A DNA stretch of 64,000 nt from Amia ocellicauda. Its lineage: Eukaryota > Chordata > Actinopteri > Amiiformes > Amiidae. The notes beneath the pieces were generated by a model. It did not search any database and was not told where the DNA came from. It saw only the letters and a program-made list of their open reading frames with translations. The translations under genes were made by a program, and so were the position numbers. This document shows, one piece after another, positions 14,101-26,536 of this stretch; position 1 is the stretch's first letter, and each line of letters begins with the position of its first letter. The stretch is from contig NC_089852.1 in NCBI RefSeq assembly GCF_036373705.1, forward strand, positions 29,624,707 to 29,688,706. Direction: 5' to 3'.

Positions 14101-16439
14101 TATTTACATTAAAAATACAGGATTTGCATGCACGTCATTAACTACCAAGAGCCAAGAATAGGTTCCTTTGGGACCATCCAACAACGCCATAAAAAAAAAA
14201 AAAAAAAAAAAAAAGCCCTTCTGAACTCACCTCCATGTCTCTTCTCATGTGCTCTGCGTGCTGCTCTGGTTTCAAACCTCATCCCACATCCATCCTTCTG
14301 GCATCTGAAAGGACACCCGTACGGTACGAATATGGGGATTTTGACCAAACATTGAGTGTTTATCAACTCATTTACTGTGCTCTGTATCCTGTACATTTTT
14401 ATTCCCAATAAGCACAACCAAGCACCCATTTCAGTTTTAGTCCAAAGTCAAACTGAAACATTGCTTGACTGGAGTACATGCATAGAGGTGAACACTTGTT
14501 CAGGCCTGCACCCTAATCCGATTAAACATTCTAGCTTCAGACCTCTTCAGTAAGGTCTGCACTCAAAACGTACAATTAAAATGTGAAGATGCAATCAGTC
14601 ATGTTAAAGTCAGACTCCTAGTATTGCCAGAGAAATACCCCTTAACCATAAAGAGATTTATTTAACAAAGTGGACAATACTTGTTACAAAATGTTTCTAA
14701 ACAAAACGGTTCTACTAAAATCCAAATTAAGCATCAGATGCAGGAAATAGAAAGTTCAAATACAAATAGCAGCTGCTTCCAATTATTTCAGAAGCATGGG
14801 AAATGGTTAATAGTGTAGCTCAAGGAGGGGGGATTGTGGAGATCCAACCCAGCAGTAGGACAGCTCTATCTCAGTGTCACAGACGGGGCCTCTGGGGAGG
14901 AGAGCCCCCCCCCCCCAAAGAAAGGGAAAGACCAAGACAAACTGCTCCTCACAACACAACTGCATGACAGACGCGAAACCATTAGCATCAAGCAACACCG
15001 GTCTGGAATTTAATTTACCAGCACACTGCAGATAAATCAAAACGCAGGAAATGCATCGTTGTACCATTAATTAGAGGAGCACAAGCTAGTAGGTGTAAGC
15101 GGAGGCTCAGAGAAGGATCGAGCCATGATGATTGCTAAAGAGGGGTGGGGGGGACAATGATTATGCCTGCTGCACTGAAGGTGTGGCTCAAATTAGAATT
15201 TCATTAACTCCCCATAGAGATGAAAGCTTTACAATTCTTGTTAATCAACTCTTTAAAAATGTACTTGCACCAGCCATCTAATGGATTATTCCCTCATCCC
15301 ATGGGCAATTCAATTATACACGGTTTAAGACTTCAGTTGCAAATTCATCATTAATACAAAACTACATGTATTGTGATGAAGGGAGTTATTAAGCAGGAGA
15401 AAAAACAAATACCTGAAAGACAGGGTCGGGCTGTGCTCATTTAAGTGCATCTTGTAAGTCCTGCGCTTCTTGAAGCTCTTGTCACAGCCTTGGTATTGGC
15501 ACTGAAAGGAATGCATGCTTTAGGAGTCAAGCATTAGTGTAAATCAACTTTACTCAGAACACAGCCTCACAAATGCAGCCAGTGCTTTTGAAAAACCAAC
15601 AAAAGATGGTTTATTTGACAGTCCATACAGGTTTGACTTCCAAACATTGAGAAGTGAAGGGTTGGCAGATCGAGACGCTTTATAGTCCATGGCGTGCATA
15701 CCTTGAAGCAGCCGTCCTCGGCCCCGTGGACGCAGCGGACGTGTCGGGTCAGGTTGTCCCGGGTGAAAAAAGCCTGGGAGCAACCGACATGGGTACACCT
15801 GGCGTCAGACAGAGAGCCGTTAAACATTTTCAAAAGCCTCAACTACTAACCATTGTTTTCTAGTAGCGTATAAATGGGTCCCTATGTAAACCCAGCTTCC
15901 GACTTTGACGCTGTATAGTTTGAACAAAAGCAAGCCGGCACGCCTGCTCTGCGTGTTTGCGGAGACCCTTTACCTGAAGGCCCGCTGCCCGCAGTGGCGC
16001 AGCCGGTGGCGCCGCAGGTGAGCGCTGCGGGAGAAGCGGGCGCCGCAGTCCGGGGCGTCGCAGACCAGCGGCCGCTGCGGAGAGAAGCACCTCCAGGTGA
16101 GTTACAACTGGAAGAGCCCAAAGCGCGTAGGCCATGCCAAGTTAGTAACCACTTGGTACAAGAAGCACGGTTAACAAAATGTCTGCCACCCCGGGCATCT
16201 TACAAAATGCTAAACCGCACTGACGGACTACGCCCAGACCACGAGGCCTGTAGCTTAACGCGTACAATGACAAACCCGAAGCCGCCACTGCTCCCCGGCC
16301 TCACCTCGCCGCTGTGCGCAGTCCCATGCTCCCGGAGCCGCCACTCCCGAGTGAACACGGCCCCGCAGCCCTGCTGAGGACAGCTGTACCGCGGCTGACG
16401 AGGAAGGGCGTCAAGGCTGTCCATGGACGACAACTCCAT
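11126..16439 (-). CDS. gtf3a: general transcription factor IIIA (TFIIIA), nine zinc fingers
   Basis: TFIIIA binds the internal control region of 5S rRNA genes to start Pol III transcription, and binds 5S RNA itself. Exons read by eye on the minus strand: 16439-16305, 16074-15974, 15798-15702, 15501-15413, 14304-14231, 14021-13941, 13049-12820, 11816-11766 and 11380-11126, all with GT-AG ends and matching phases, giving 370 aa. Nine C2H2 fingers follow in order from residue 20 to 279. Finger 3 and finger 8 have H-x4-H spacing and finger 7 has a CxxC pair. Finger 6 has 'IVMPTWGKL' where the usual Phe would be. A basic stretch (about 287-302, '[13 protein letters not shown]') and a C-terminal tail follow. 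Nine fingers with these irregular spacings are diagnostic of TFIIIA. The ATG at 16439 is preferred: an in-frame extension to 16466 begins with GTG, not ATG. Confidence 0.95.
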
Positions 16440-16474
16440 ACAATCGCCGGTGGCCTTTCTTCTCACAGGCGCTG

Positions 16475-16481
16475 TTATATA
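16475..16481 (-). promoter_or_regulatory. candidate TATA box of gtf3a
   Basis: The minus strand reads TATATAA here, 36-42 bp upstream of the gtf3a ATG. A start site about 30 bp downstream would fall near 16450 and leave a very short leader of around a dozen bases. It is a motif call only; the gene may equally use a TATA-less start. Confidence 0.4.
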
Positions 16482-16482
16482 T

Positions 16483-19400
16483 GCTACCTAGGGGTGGCAG
16501 CGCCTGTGGTCAATTGAGTAATTACTGCAGTTTGACACCTTGAATGGGTCGTTTGGGATTGTCCACATTGTCCTCCTCATTTGGGTCATAATTATTCGTA
16601 CTTGTAACATGTATGACGTTATACAAAGACATGAAACACACTTCAGGACTGCATTGCTTAAATAGCACTGATTGAAGCACAAAAAGGGGTAATACAACAA
16701 GTGTAGGGAAATAAACCAAAATAAGTGATTGTTTTTAATCGACAGCTATTTAAAAGGGCAGGGAACAAATGCACGTTTTTATAACATGAATCATTTTAGC
16801 CTTTCATGCCAGAAACATAATTTCTTCAAGGCTTAAAAACTGTCAAAACATATACATTGTGATTCACCATTTATCATAAGTGATTGTATTTGTCTACCAG
16901 TCACTTCCCTGTACACCAAGGTACAGAAAATTGAAAAAGGTACAAATAAGTTTCAGACTGTTCCTCCTGAGGAAATGTTTAACTTTATATAAGTTATACC
17001 AAAAACATGGTCATTCTGAAAACAGCCTAAAGCTACAAAATGTCAAATGCAACAGCAAAGGAAAAACTCATAATTGGGGCCATCTCAATTTAAATCCTAA
17101 ATAAATTGATTAACAGATTATGTAAATGTGACCGTAGCTGTATGCTCTAGTTCATTCTCTCAGAATGCATTTGTTCCTAAGTATGTCTGAAAAAACATAT
17201 TTAAAGTGGAGATAATCCTGGCTGAATTAGTTGAACAACAAACCAACTATTAATGCGGTATAGATAGTGACTGCAATTCCAACTTAAAACCTGGCTTTTA
17301 GAACTTGCGTGTCTCAATTTAAGAGCTGGGAGAGAGATTCAGAGACAGCGCTGTAAAATCTGTGTGTGTTTTGTGTTCTCTAGTGTCTTGGCAGCTTCTG
17401 AAGATTTAGACATCCCTGCGGGGTCAGGGTGAATGAAATGTCCGAGGTCCGTAATTCACACTAGACATAAAGGTGTCCAACAAAGGTATTGAGGGCACTG
17501 CATGTTGTTAAAGACTTGTATAATACTGTACCTTTATTATATCCCTTGCCTTTGGGCCATTAAAAGATATTACACTTTTTAACAATCTTTCTGCTGTTGT
17601 TTCTGCAGTCTTTCCCCTCACCTACTGTTTTTATGAGAAGTCACACATTTCCTGTTTAAAACACTGTAATCCAGCTGTCCCGAGCCGGTTCCTAGAGAGT
17701 TGCCGTTTTCCTTGATATCTAAACATCTTGTGGGGAATTGAAATCAGCAGGAAGATTATTATTAGTTATATATTAGCCTTTCAGACAATCAACCTGAATC
17801 AACCAGTGTCTTTATCTCTACCTCAGTCACTATTGTCTGCATGGCTAGTTATTCTGTATCTGTTGATTGTGGTCTGCATTCCATTAAAACATAAGATGTT
17901 TGATAGGGACTGAACTCAGAGAACACTCTTCCTGGTGAAGGGAATCTATTTAAACAAAATCAATATATTTTATCTTGTTCTTTAGCCTTGATAATGCACC
18001 AGACACACAATTTCTGGGGAGGCATTCAGGTAAAATGCCAGTAAAACAGTTTGTTTGTTTTTTAAGCTACAAAATAAACTCAGAGGAAACTCGGAGTAAC
18101 ATCACTCATGAACCTCATGGTGAAAATAAATATCTTATTTTACTGGAGAAAAACATATTTTCCCCTGTCTTCTCAGTTTTCCCTGCCATGCTTGTAAGAT
18201 CAGCCTCAACAGCTATAAACATCACAAGCATGTTCAATGCACTTTGAATCCTTATCGGCTCCCGCAGTCACCCTGCTTCTGTCTGTACTCTGCGTTTTGA
18301 AGTCTTAAAGAAATATATTATCCATGGTTCTTAGTGGCTGATGTCAGCCTCTGAATCAGGGCTGGCCACATTTTCTTACAATGTTGTTTTATCCAAACCA
18401 TTTAATAGCATTTGCAACTGATGTTTGGGAGGACGATGGTCCCAATTGTACGCCTGACTTCCGCCTTACTAAGCATAAGTATCTGGCAACAAACACACTT
18501 TCCCACATTTGTTGCTTGGCCTCCCTCCTCCACCCCCAACACCGCCTCTGCAGCAGCAAATCGGCTCATTCCACCAAGTGAGGGGCCGGAGGAGAGGTGG
18601 TCCGCCAGGGCCAGGGTTGGGAACCTCTGATTTAGACTATAGAGACCTTTAAACCATACAGCACAGTGGATCTGCTGAAACAGGGTTGGCCACCACTGCT
18701 CTAAACTGCATCTCAGATAGCAATGGTTGCATTTCGTGCATGTGTCAGACTTGCTAAATGCCATGGTTCAAATGACAGGCTGAATTATAACAGCGGTTTT
18801 ATATGAACAAGTCCTTACCATTTTTGTCCAGATGGGCTTGCCATGCTGCTGTCAGACTTGGAAGGGACTTGCTCTCAGACATATGTCAGCTGTGATTTGA
18901 ACACTGCATACTTATAATTATAGTTGAAAACATGGAATACAAGGATAAAGCTACTAATATGTGATGAGAAGTTTTCTTCCATTTTCTTTTCTGTCAATGT
19001 GCACGTGTTTGTGGTGCTGCTTTATTTTAAATGTTTTTGTAAAAATATTTTATTCGCAATGCTTGAAGCAAGTTTTAAGAGCAATCCACATGGCAATGGC
19101 AGTGTGTGGATAAGAAAACAGTCCCTAAAAAAATAATCAATCCCATCTGGACAGAAATGGTAATGACATGATTTGTGGCACAGTTGTTGTAAGTCAGCCT
19201 AACCCATTTAAATCTGCCACTTAAATGTCAAGACATTTTCTAAAACTAAACACACACATGAGAAAAATGGGTTCTAAATTACAGTTTAATTTATTTTCTG
19301 GGTTTTCCTGTTCTCTGGGTGACTTTTTAGTTAATTCTTTTTCAGTGCTCGAGAGATATGGCGTTCCATATTTAATTCCTGGACAGGCCTGTCTTCTGGA

Positions 19401-19745
19401 TTTTGTTTCAGCCCAGCTCTGTTACTTAATTGGTCTAATTACATGATTAACTGGATTAATTCACAACTTCCCTCCAGGCTTGGAAGAGTTCTGTTCAAAC
19501 TGTATCTTGAATCAACAGCTTATTGTAAACCATCAGCTGTAAAAAGAAAATAATTGTACAAAAAAAAGAAAAACTAAATAGGTCTAATTGGAGAAATCAT
19601 TAAATTAATTGAGTACACCCAGAACAAAAAACAGAAGATAATATGGCCCTCCTGGAAATTTGGTTGACCCTGTTTTCACTGTATTAACTATATAATGCAG
19701 GATACTCTGGTGTGAAATACATACTTTATACATTTGTTTACATTG

Positions 19746-19795
<50 letters not shown>

Positions 19796-19801
19796 GTTAT
19801 T

Positions 19802-19835
<34 letters not shown>

Positions 19836-21730
19836 TAATGAGTATTTGAGATGTAGAAAGAGCTGGAAATCTGCTGGACCAGGACTGAGGAACTCTGGGC
19901 TAATCCAGTGAGGGCCAGTACTGCAGGTTTAGTAGGTTTCTTTACAAACCATGCTTAATGCTTAATAAACAGATCATTTAAGCCATTGAGAGATGGGGTG
20001 GAACAAAAAACAGAGCCCTGTTCTAGTGAAAATATGTGTCACTTACTGTAAATGCAGTGGAGGGCAAGTGTGACACAAAGGCTCTGACCATGAGCTGCCA
20101 CACGAGGGCGCTGTGGTATCACGCCGCTCTCTGTCACCACCAGCTGCAGGAGTGTAATAGATACTGTGTAACAGATAGGACCTACTGCTGTGACTTCACA
20201 ACCACCAGGGGAGGCAGCCAGTGAGATGCCAATTTCCACTTGTCAGAAATCATTAATTTTAATTAAAACTCCCACCTTGTGCAAAGAAAAAACTAAATTG
20301 ATCTCATTTTAATGGGATGAATGCAGGTCATTTGTTAATCAATTCATTTAAATTCAGGAAAGCCGTAAGCACAGACTCCAAGTTTCCATTTTAATTTGTA
20401 TTTCAGATGTGTATCCTGCTGGGGTTGATGGGAGCACGGAGCTGCCTGTTGGGGTTATGAATGAAGGATTAACTATTTACTACAGTGACTCTGATGGCCG
20501 TTACATGTAAAGTAGCTACACAAATGAGATTGTGGCCACTGTGAGGCATTTAGTCCTAGTCCTGGAAACCCAACAGGCAGTTCTGCAGCTTTTGTAGGTC
20601 TCTGTACATCCCCACCTGCTCACCTTGAAAAAAGGCTTAGTTGGTCAGTTTAGTAAATAAATAGTCCTGATTTAAAAGATTGGATTCATCTGGGTTACAG
20701 AGTACCCAACCTAAGAAACATTGGGTTGTCCATACAGTGATCATCTGTGTCTTGGAAACCAGCCCTTTATTTTCTAAAGGTGGTCAAATATTTACCAGCA
20801 GTTTAGATACAGTTTCTTGCATATGGCAGTTTTTCAAGTGAAGATAATTTATGGATGCTAATTGCAACCATTTTGTGAATATGTCACAGATTGCGACTAA
20901 AACATACTTTATCACAGTTATTTTCTTCACTTTAATGATCTGCACCATTTTATTACCCTGCCCCCTCCTCTCGGTCTCTGAGAGGACAGCTCACCTGTAA
21001 CCAGGAGAGCGGTTTGTGTCAGTGGTTATAGACAGCAAACGGTGGGAACACCAGGAAAGAAATGAGATTTGTGTCCCGGGCTGAGAAGAGAAGCATAACA
21101 AGAGCCTCTAGAGAACAGGGGTTAACTAAGTATGTTGACTGTCTTTCTTTTCTTGGCTCCTGTTGTGTCTTTAGAGTGTTTACATTCTCTTTAGAGAGGA
21201 TGTTGATTTCAGACGGGTAAATACTGTGATAATGTGACTTTATGACTTTTAATGGACTGTCAGAAAGAAGAAGGGACTGCTTTTTGTTTTGTCTGTCTGT
21301 TCTCTTCTGGTGGTGGTACCGGTGTCTGAGAGGCTTGCTGGGCAGGATCTGTAGGGAGAGGCACCAGATGGCTTTTAGTGAACATGGTTACCAGTCTTGC
21401 AGCTAGGAGAGACGGGGGGGCGTACCTGACAATCCCTACACAGACACGGTCCCAGTGAAAGAGAGAGAGAGGCATCATTATGAGTGAAAGAAGGGACATA
21501 TTCCCTGCAAAAGTATTGTAATAACTGAGGTTCCATTTGGCACACACCCTCTGTAAACCTGCGCTTAATTTAATTACTTGCATTCTCAGTTATTTGCCTA
21601 TTATATATAAATGGCAACTGGTGCATGGAGAGAGAAGGGGGTGCAGGGAGAGCGCAAGGTGAGACGGCACACTTTCGACTTATAGAGATTGGGGCTTTTT
21701 GGAACTTGAGACTGAACTTAAATGTCCACA
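16483..21730. other. intergenic, no gene recognised
   Basis: No recognisable coding exon was found on either strand. It holds a hairpin-forming ATT/AAT microsatellite (19744-19834) and otherwise A+T-rich single-copy-looking DNA. The open frames of 60-120 codons show no domain and no splice-supported continuation. Confidence 0.55.
19744..19834. repeat. (TTA)n followed by (AAT)n, inverted trinucleotide repeat
   Basis: About 60 bases of TTA/ATT units (one GTT interruption at each end) switch at about 19804 into about 30 bases of AAT units. The two halves are complementary, so the strand can fold back on itself. Confidence 0.95.
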
Positions 21731-21732
21731 TA

Positions 21733-22230
21733 CGGTTAGGTCCATAAATATTTGGACAGTGACACAATTGTCATCATTTTGGCTCTGTACGTCACCACAA
21801 AGGATTTGAATGGAAACAATCAACGGAAGGCAAAACGCCCCAAATACAAGCAGGATCTAAAGACAGCTGCAGTGCAGGCCTGGTAGAGCATCACCAGGGA
21901 AGAAACCCAGCGTCTGGTCATGTCTATGGGTTCCAGACTTCAGACAGTCATTGACTGCAAAGGATTTGCCACCAAGTATTGAAACTCACAATTTAATTAA
22001 TGATTATGATACTTTGTACTTTTGAGCCGCTAAAATTGGGGGACCACATATACAAATGTGTGTAATTCCTACACCGTTCACCCAATTTGTATGTAACTAC
22101 CCTCACATTAAAGATGAAAGTCTACACTGAAAGCACATCTTGATTGTTTCCTTTCAAATCCTTTGTGGTGGCGTACAGAGCCAAAATGATGACAATTGTG
22201 TCACTGTCCAAATATTTATGGACCTAACTA
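21733..22230. mobile_element. Tc1-like deletion derivative (MITE), 498 bp
   Basis: Flanked by TA at 21731-21732 and 22231-22232. Inverted ends of about 60 bp carry the phrase 'ggtccataaatatttggaca' on the left and its complement on the right. The interior still codes for a Tc1-type transposase C-terminus on the plus strand ('VIDCKGFATKY' then stop at about 21981, compare 'NKGFATKY' in the element at 4554), with an in-frame stop upstream. The catalytic core is gone, so any movement would need a helper transposase. Confidence 0.88.
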
Positions 22231-22784
22231 TATGTCTGTCTAACTTACATATGTGAATATCCGTCTTTAACTATACCTGTTCCCCGTTTGTAGGTGTAAC
22301 TTATGTATTTTATTGATATTAAGAGTTGTTTTAGCCATTTTTGTAAATAGTCCTTCCCTCTTTTAGAGTTGAATCCCCAATTAATAAGCCAAATAGGGCT
22401 TCTGTTTTGTGTGGTTAATATTGCATACATCTTCTAATATATATTTATGGTGATTATAAGTTTATAAAGTATGTACATTTTGTTAATTGAATTGTTTGAT
22501 TGTGGTTTCCTTTACACTTTGGGTTATAAAACTACCCCTTAGTATTCCACACCAATCATAGTTTGTACAGGTAGAGATAGCAGGGGGGTATATGTAGTTT
22601 GTTTGCTTTTAATAGTAATTAATAATTTTCATTGACCTTCTCTCAATTGTTCTCTTGTTTTGCATGTTACCCTGGTGTGAGAATTTTGTCCTCCCTAGTT
22701 TATTTATAAAAGTACAAAATGCTACAGTATTACTACAGAGTGTGTGTTATTGACAGAGGTTTCGCTGTTCTCTGCCTCTCTCAG

Positions 22785-22879
22785 CTGGACATGATTCCTG
22801 GATTCGGGTCACAGATATGGCTACCCTGAGGCAAAAGATGCACTCGCGCTACGGTAAGAAGCGACGCATCGCCATGTGA
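22785..22879 (+). other. unassigned exon-like stretch
   Basis: A pyrimidine tract and AG acceptor ('ctctgcctctctcag') precede an open frame that reads GHDSWIRVTD, MATLRQKMHS, RYGKKRRIAM and then stops at 22877-22879. Inside it, after the Tyr codon, 'ACGgtaagaag' also resembles a splice donor. It could be a terminal exon, an internal exon or chance. I recognise no family, and no partner exon was found nearby. Confidence 0.25.
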
Positions 22880-23289
22880 AAGAAAACCTCACACACGTGT
22901 GCACGCTATCCCTGACCATGGGGCGCACTTCTGTTTTTGCCCCGAGGCTGGTGAGATGGAGCCATCTTGTCTGTCAGACCCGGTTTGTCTTGATTAGAGC
23001 ATGTGTAGACTGTTTGACTGTGTGGTGCACAATACCAGATACCCGTGTGTGTAGTTTTTCCAGTGGGTTGTGTATTGGGATCCTGAACCTGTGAGGGGAA
23101 GTAGAAGAACTGGAGTAATAGAGTTCCTTGCCTTCTTTAAAGTGGAGGTGGTGTAGTACTGCTCCAATATAACTGAACCTGGTAACAGCCAGTGTCTCTT
23201 ACAAACGTAAGCTTTACGTATGTTGGAGTAACTCTGATAAACATGTACCGCCCTTACTCGTGAGTATATTGCACACTGAGTGAGCACAT

Positions 23290-23575
23290 GAGTGAATGGG
23301 GAACTAAGGCTAGCGGTAACCTAGAGGACTACTTCAGGTTCAACAGTGAATCAAAGCTTTGAGGTCACCAGTGGGAATAAAGAGTCACTTCTTTACACAA
23401 TAGGTGGTAGAATTCGGGAATGATCTACTCAGCTATACTGTTAAATACGATTCTGTAGGATCCTTCGGGAAACCTGTGGATTAATCAATGGATCAATAAA
23501 CTATTAGCAACTTCAATGAAGAGCAGGGGTGGAATGGACTCCTCTCATTTGTAACCTTTCATGTGTTTTTATCAG
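23290..23575 (+). repeat. CR1/L2-like LINE 3' tail, diverged subfamily
   Basis: The end 'ggaatggactcctctcattt' followed by 'gtaacctttcatgtg' parallels the tail of the LINE at 46900-46990 ('tggcctcctctcgtttgcaa', then 'actttcttatg'). The preceding bases ('gagtcacttctttacacaat') match the C-terminal coding part 'cacttcttcacacag'. Only the 3' end is present, as is usual for 5'-truncated LINE copies. Confidence 0.55.
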
Positions 23576-26486
23576 CACTATGTTTGAAGTTACCAAGACA
23601 GTCATCCCCCATTTACAAGAAATTGGATCAATGACGATGGTTATTTCCTGATTATAAAAATTACATTTGTGCCATTTACTTAATAATATTGAAGAACTGC
23701 ATTTCTTTCCCTGTGTGTCTGTGTAAACAAGGTCACTGTCTCACTGTCTCACTGTGCTATGGTACTATGCTATAGTGCAACCCTGATACCTAGAAGAACA
23801 GGGTTTGATAAGAACCAGTTTTCCAACAGCAATTTAGGCTTGATACATGGTACAAACCCCCCTTATATTAAACATTACGTATGCCTTAATTCTCCCCGGT
23901 TTGACTATATATTGGTCTTCCTGAGCAATTGTCAGGCAGAAACCGAACTTCCACTCATCACAGGACAGACGTGGGCCTGTTATCTGTCTCTCCTGTCTGG
24001 TCTGCATAAAAGTGCCTGTAGTTTGTAACTTCTCTAAGACTGTTCTTGAGATCGCCTCTTGAACCTCTTCCTTGCAGCTGCTTGTAATAAAAATCTTTTG
24101 ATTGGAGGTACATCTCTCTCCGGATTTCTACGACTCTTCAATATCATACTATGTGAATAACTGCATATCTAGAAACCTACAGAGTACAGTAAATCAGTTA
24201 ACTTAATAACCACCCCACATTTATTGATTTATATATATATATTATACAGGGCAGGGACCCCTATATTTACTTTCATAACAAACAAATTATACAGGTTCTT
24301 TATATTCAGATACAAAATATACACATAGCAGATGCAAATGCTTCAAGTATCAAATGTCTCTGTTTATATAAATGCAATCCAACATACTCAAAGACAATCA
24401 TAAGGCTTAAGGCATTTCATATAACTAAATATCCTTATAAAACCTCTTGCTAGGCTTAAATTAATTCCTTGTTCAGTGCTTGGAATTACTGCCAACCCAC
24501 GTTTGTTTTTGCTTATTTTTAAATTGTATAAATTAAGATTTGCTGACTCAAACTGCCATTCAGTTTAAAAATTCCAGGCACCATACAGCGTTTAAACCAG
24601 AGTAGCTTGAGATAGTACAGTCTTCAGCTCCGGTGTATTACTCCTTATAGCACCTTATTTAGACACTGTAATGGTCTATAAGGACATATGAAGCAGCTAT
24701 AGTCACAGAGTTGTAGGAATACCCAGAAATTCAAAGGGTAAAGGTTTTCAGAAGATCGCTGTTGCCATGTAGTCACCATATGGCTTCATAGTCGCTATGA
24801 CCCTTTGAGACATAACTGGATTTAAAATTACCTTAAAGCATTAACCTTTACTTAGGAAGAGGAAGAACCATAATGCATAAAGGTTTATAATATATTTGTA
24901 ATGTGTATAAGTAGATATTAGGAGTATTCGTTTTTGTTGCTTGTAGTTATGTGTTAAAGTTACGATTTATCTTCTGGTAATCAGTAGTACATTGTATATA
25001 AAACCTAATTACTCTCCCAATAAAACTGTTAACGCTGACCAGCTGTTCTCAGATTTGTCTGATCTGTGGCAGGAATAATGAACAGCGGATGATTGTTACC
25101 TCTTTGCTGTGCACAATAATTAAAGAACAGTCAGGCTTTACATACATTTAGTTTTTTACAATCAATGCAGCCAATGTATAATTCTCAATTGAAAAATGTG
25201 TTTATTTAAGATTAGGGTGAATTTAAAATCATATCCCCTCTCACAGTTTCTGTTAAATTAGTTTGGTTAATTTGTTTTTATATGCACAGGTTTTACTGTA
25301 TAAAACACCAGTCTCTTAGAATTCAAGTTATTGATTTGAATAAAAACTACCATGCCACTGCTTGGAAATGTGGAATTGCTTTTCTACCTGCTTATAGCGC
25401 CCTCCCTGTGATGAGTTGAGATTTTTCAAAGTAAATCAAAAGTGTGAGGTCAGACTTTCTAGGAATTATAAATAACAATGTGTTTGTGTACAAGTTTGTA
25501 ATTTGACATTCACTTGTAGGGCAAAGTTTGGATTTGTTCCTTTCATCCCACTGTAACAAAGTATATAACAAGAAAGACTCAAAGGACATTTTTCCAGACA
25601 AACAATGCCAGAGTCAGAGTTGGCTGCAACAAAACACCTAACGTCTGAAGGAGATTGTTTAGATACAGTAATTTCTGCACTTCCAAAAATGAAACATTCA
25701 AATACAGCAAGCCTACATCCTAGTTGCTAAACCAAAGAGGCTGTGCAGATCCATTGCTCCATGCCTCCATGCTACACTGTTCTGATCATGTCATCCTCGG
25801 TTCAACCCCACTCCCCCACGCTGCTCCACCATTGAGTATCTGTAACTTGTCAGACAACGTTCCCAGGTGCTATCGGACAGGATTTTCCATTGCAAACAGC
25901 TGGCAAAGAGTAACTGCATTCTTGCTGGCTGGCCCCACTTGTTGGCTTCAATCCAGAGCCACAGATTATCATGTATTCCAGTTTGTGTGTAGTCTGCTCC
26001 CACAAAAGGCTTGTTTGTCAATCCTGAGATGAAAAAATAGTGTACAAAATCACTGTGTTAAATTTATGGCCTTTATACAGAGCTAAGCAGAGGAAGGCAC
26101 CTCATGTCACAGAGTCCCTGAGTAGAGCACGGCTCAATGTTTACAATCGCTTCGGTTTTTAAGGCCTACAGTACCATATATTATCATCATATGCTCCTTT
26201 TTAATTTGTTGATTGGTAGGATTTGAAATGTGGAAGAAAACTATGAGTCACTGCAAAGTAAAGAGAGATTTACGTTTAAAATATCTTCTTGTTCAAGAAA
26301 CACACAAAGGCACACACACACTGGATGAAACTTCACATTTTGTATCTCTCCTACCAGTCAAATCTCCTCATAAGATTTTTTTTAATATGCTAGTGATAAT
26401 ATATTAACTGTCAGGAAAAAAGCCTTTGAAGCTTGTAGAGAAAGAAGAGATTCCAGATTCCAGCTGGTCCCCAATAATAAATACAA

Positions 26487-26489
<3 letters not shown>

Positions 26490-26518
<29 letters not shown>
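26490..26518. repeat. (AC)n microsatellite
   Basis: Uninterrupted CA/AC dinucleotide run of about 14 units, followed by TATATATCTCTATATA, next to the left end of a Tc1 element. Confidence 0.97.
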
Positions 26519-26520
<2 letters not shown>

Positions 26521-26536
26521 TATATATCTCTATATA

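Larger units (their letters stand above)
22233..26536. other. intergenic
   Basis: Apart from the exon-like stretch at 22785-22879 and the LINE tail at 23290-23575, nothing codes recognisably. A short TA microsatellite lies near 24227-24245 and an (AC)14 run at 26490-26518 directly before the DD36E transposon copy. Confidence 0.5.

Noticed and set aside
16440-16466. N-terminal extension of TFIIIA by nine residues
   Set aside because: The extension begins with GTG. The first ATG in this frame is at 16439, and a TATA-like box lies only nine bases upstream of the extension.
21260-21583. 107-codon minus-strand frame ending in a Pro/Gln-rich tail
   Set aside because: No domain and no splice or promoter support; the composition could be chance.
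26490-26518. regular short repeats as a possible CRISPR-like array
   Set aside because: These are dinucleotide microsatellites in a vertebrate genome, with no repeat-spacer pattern.
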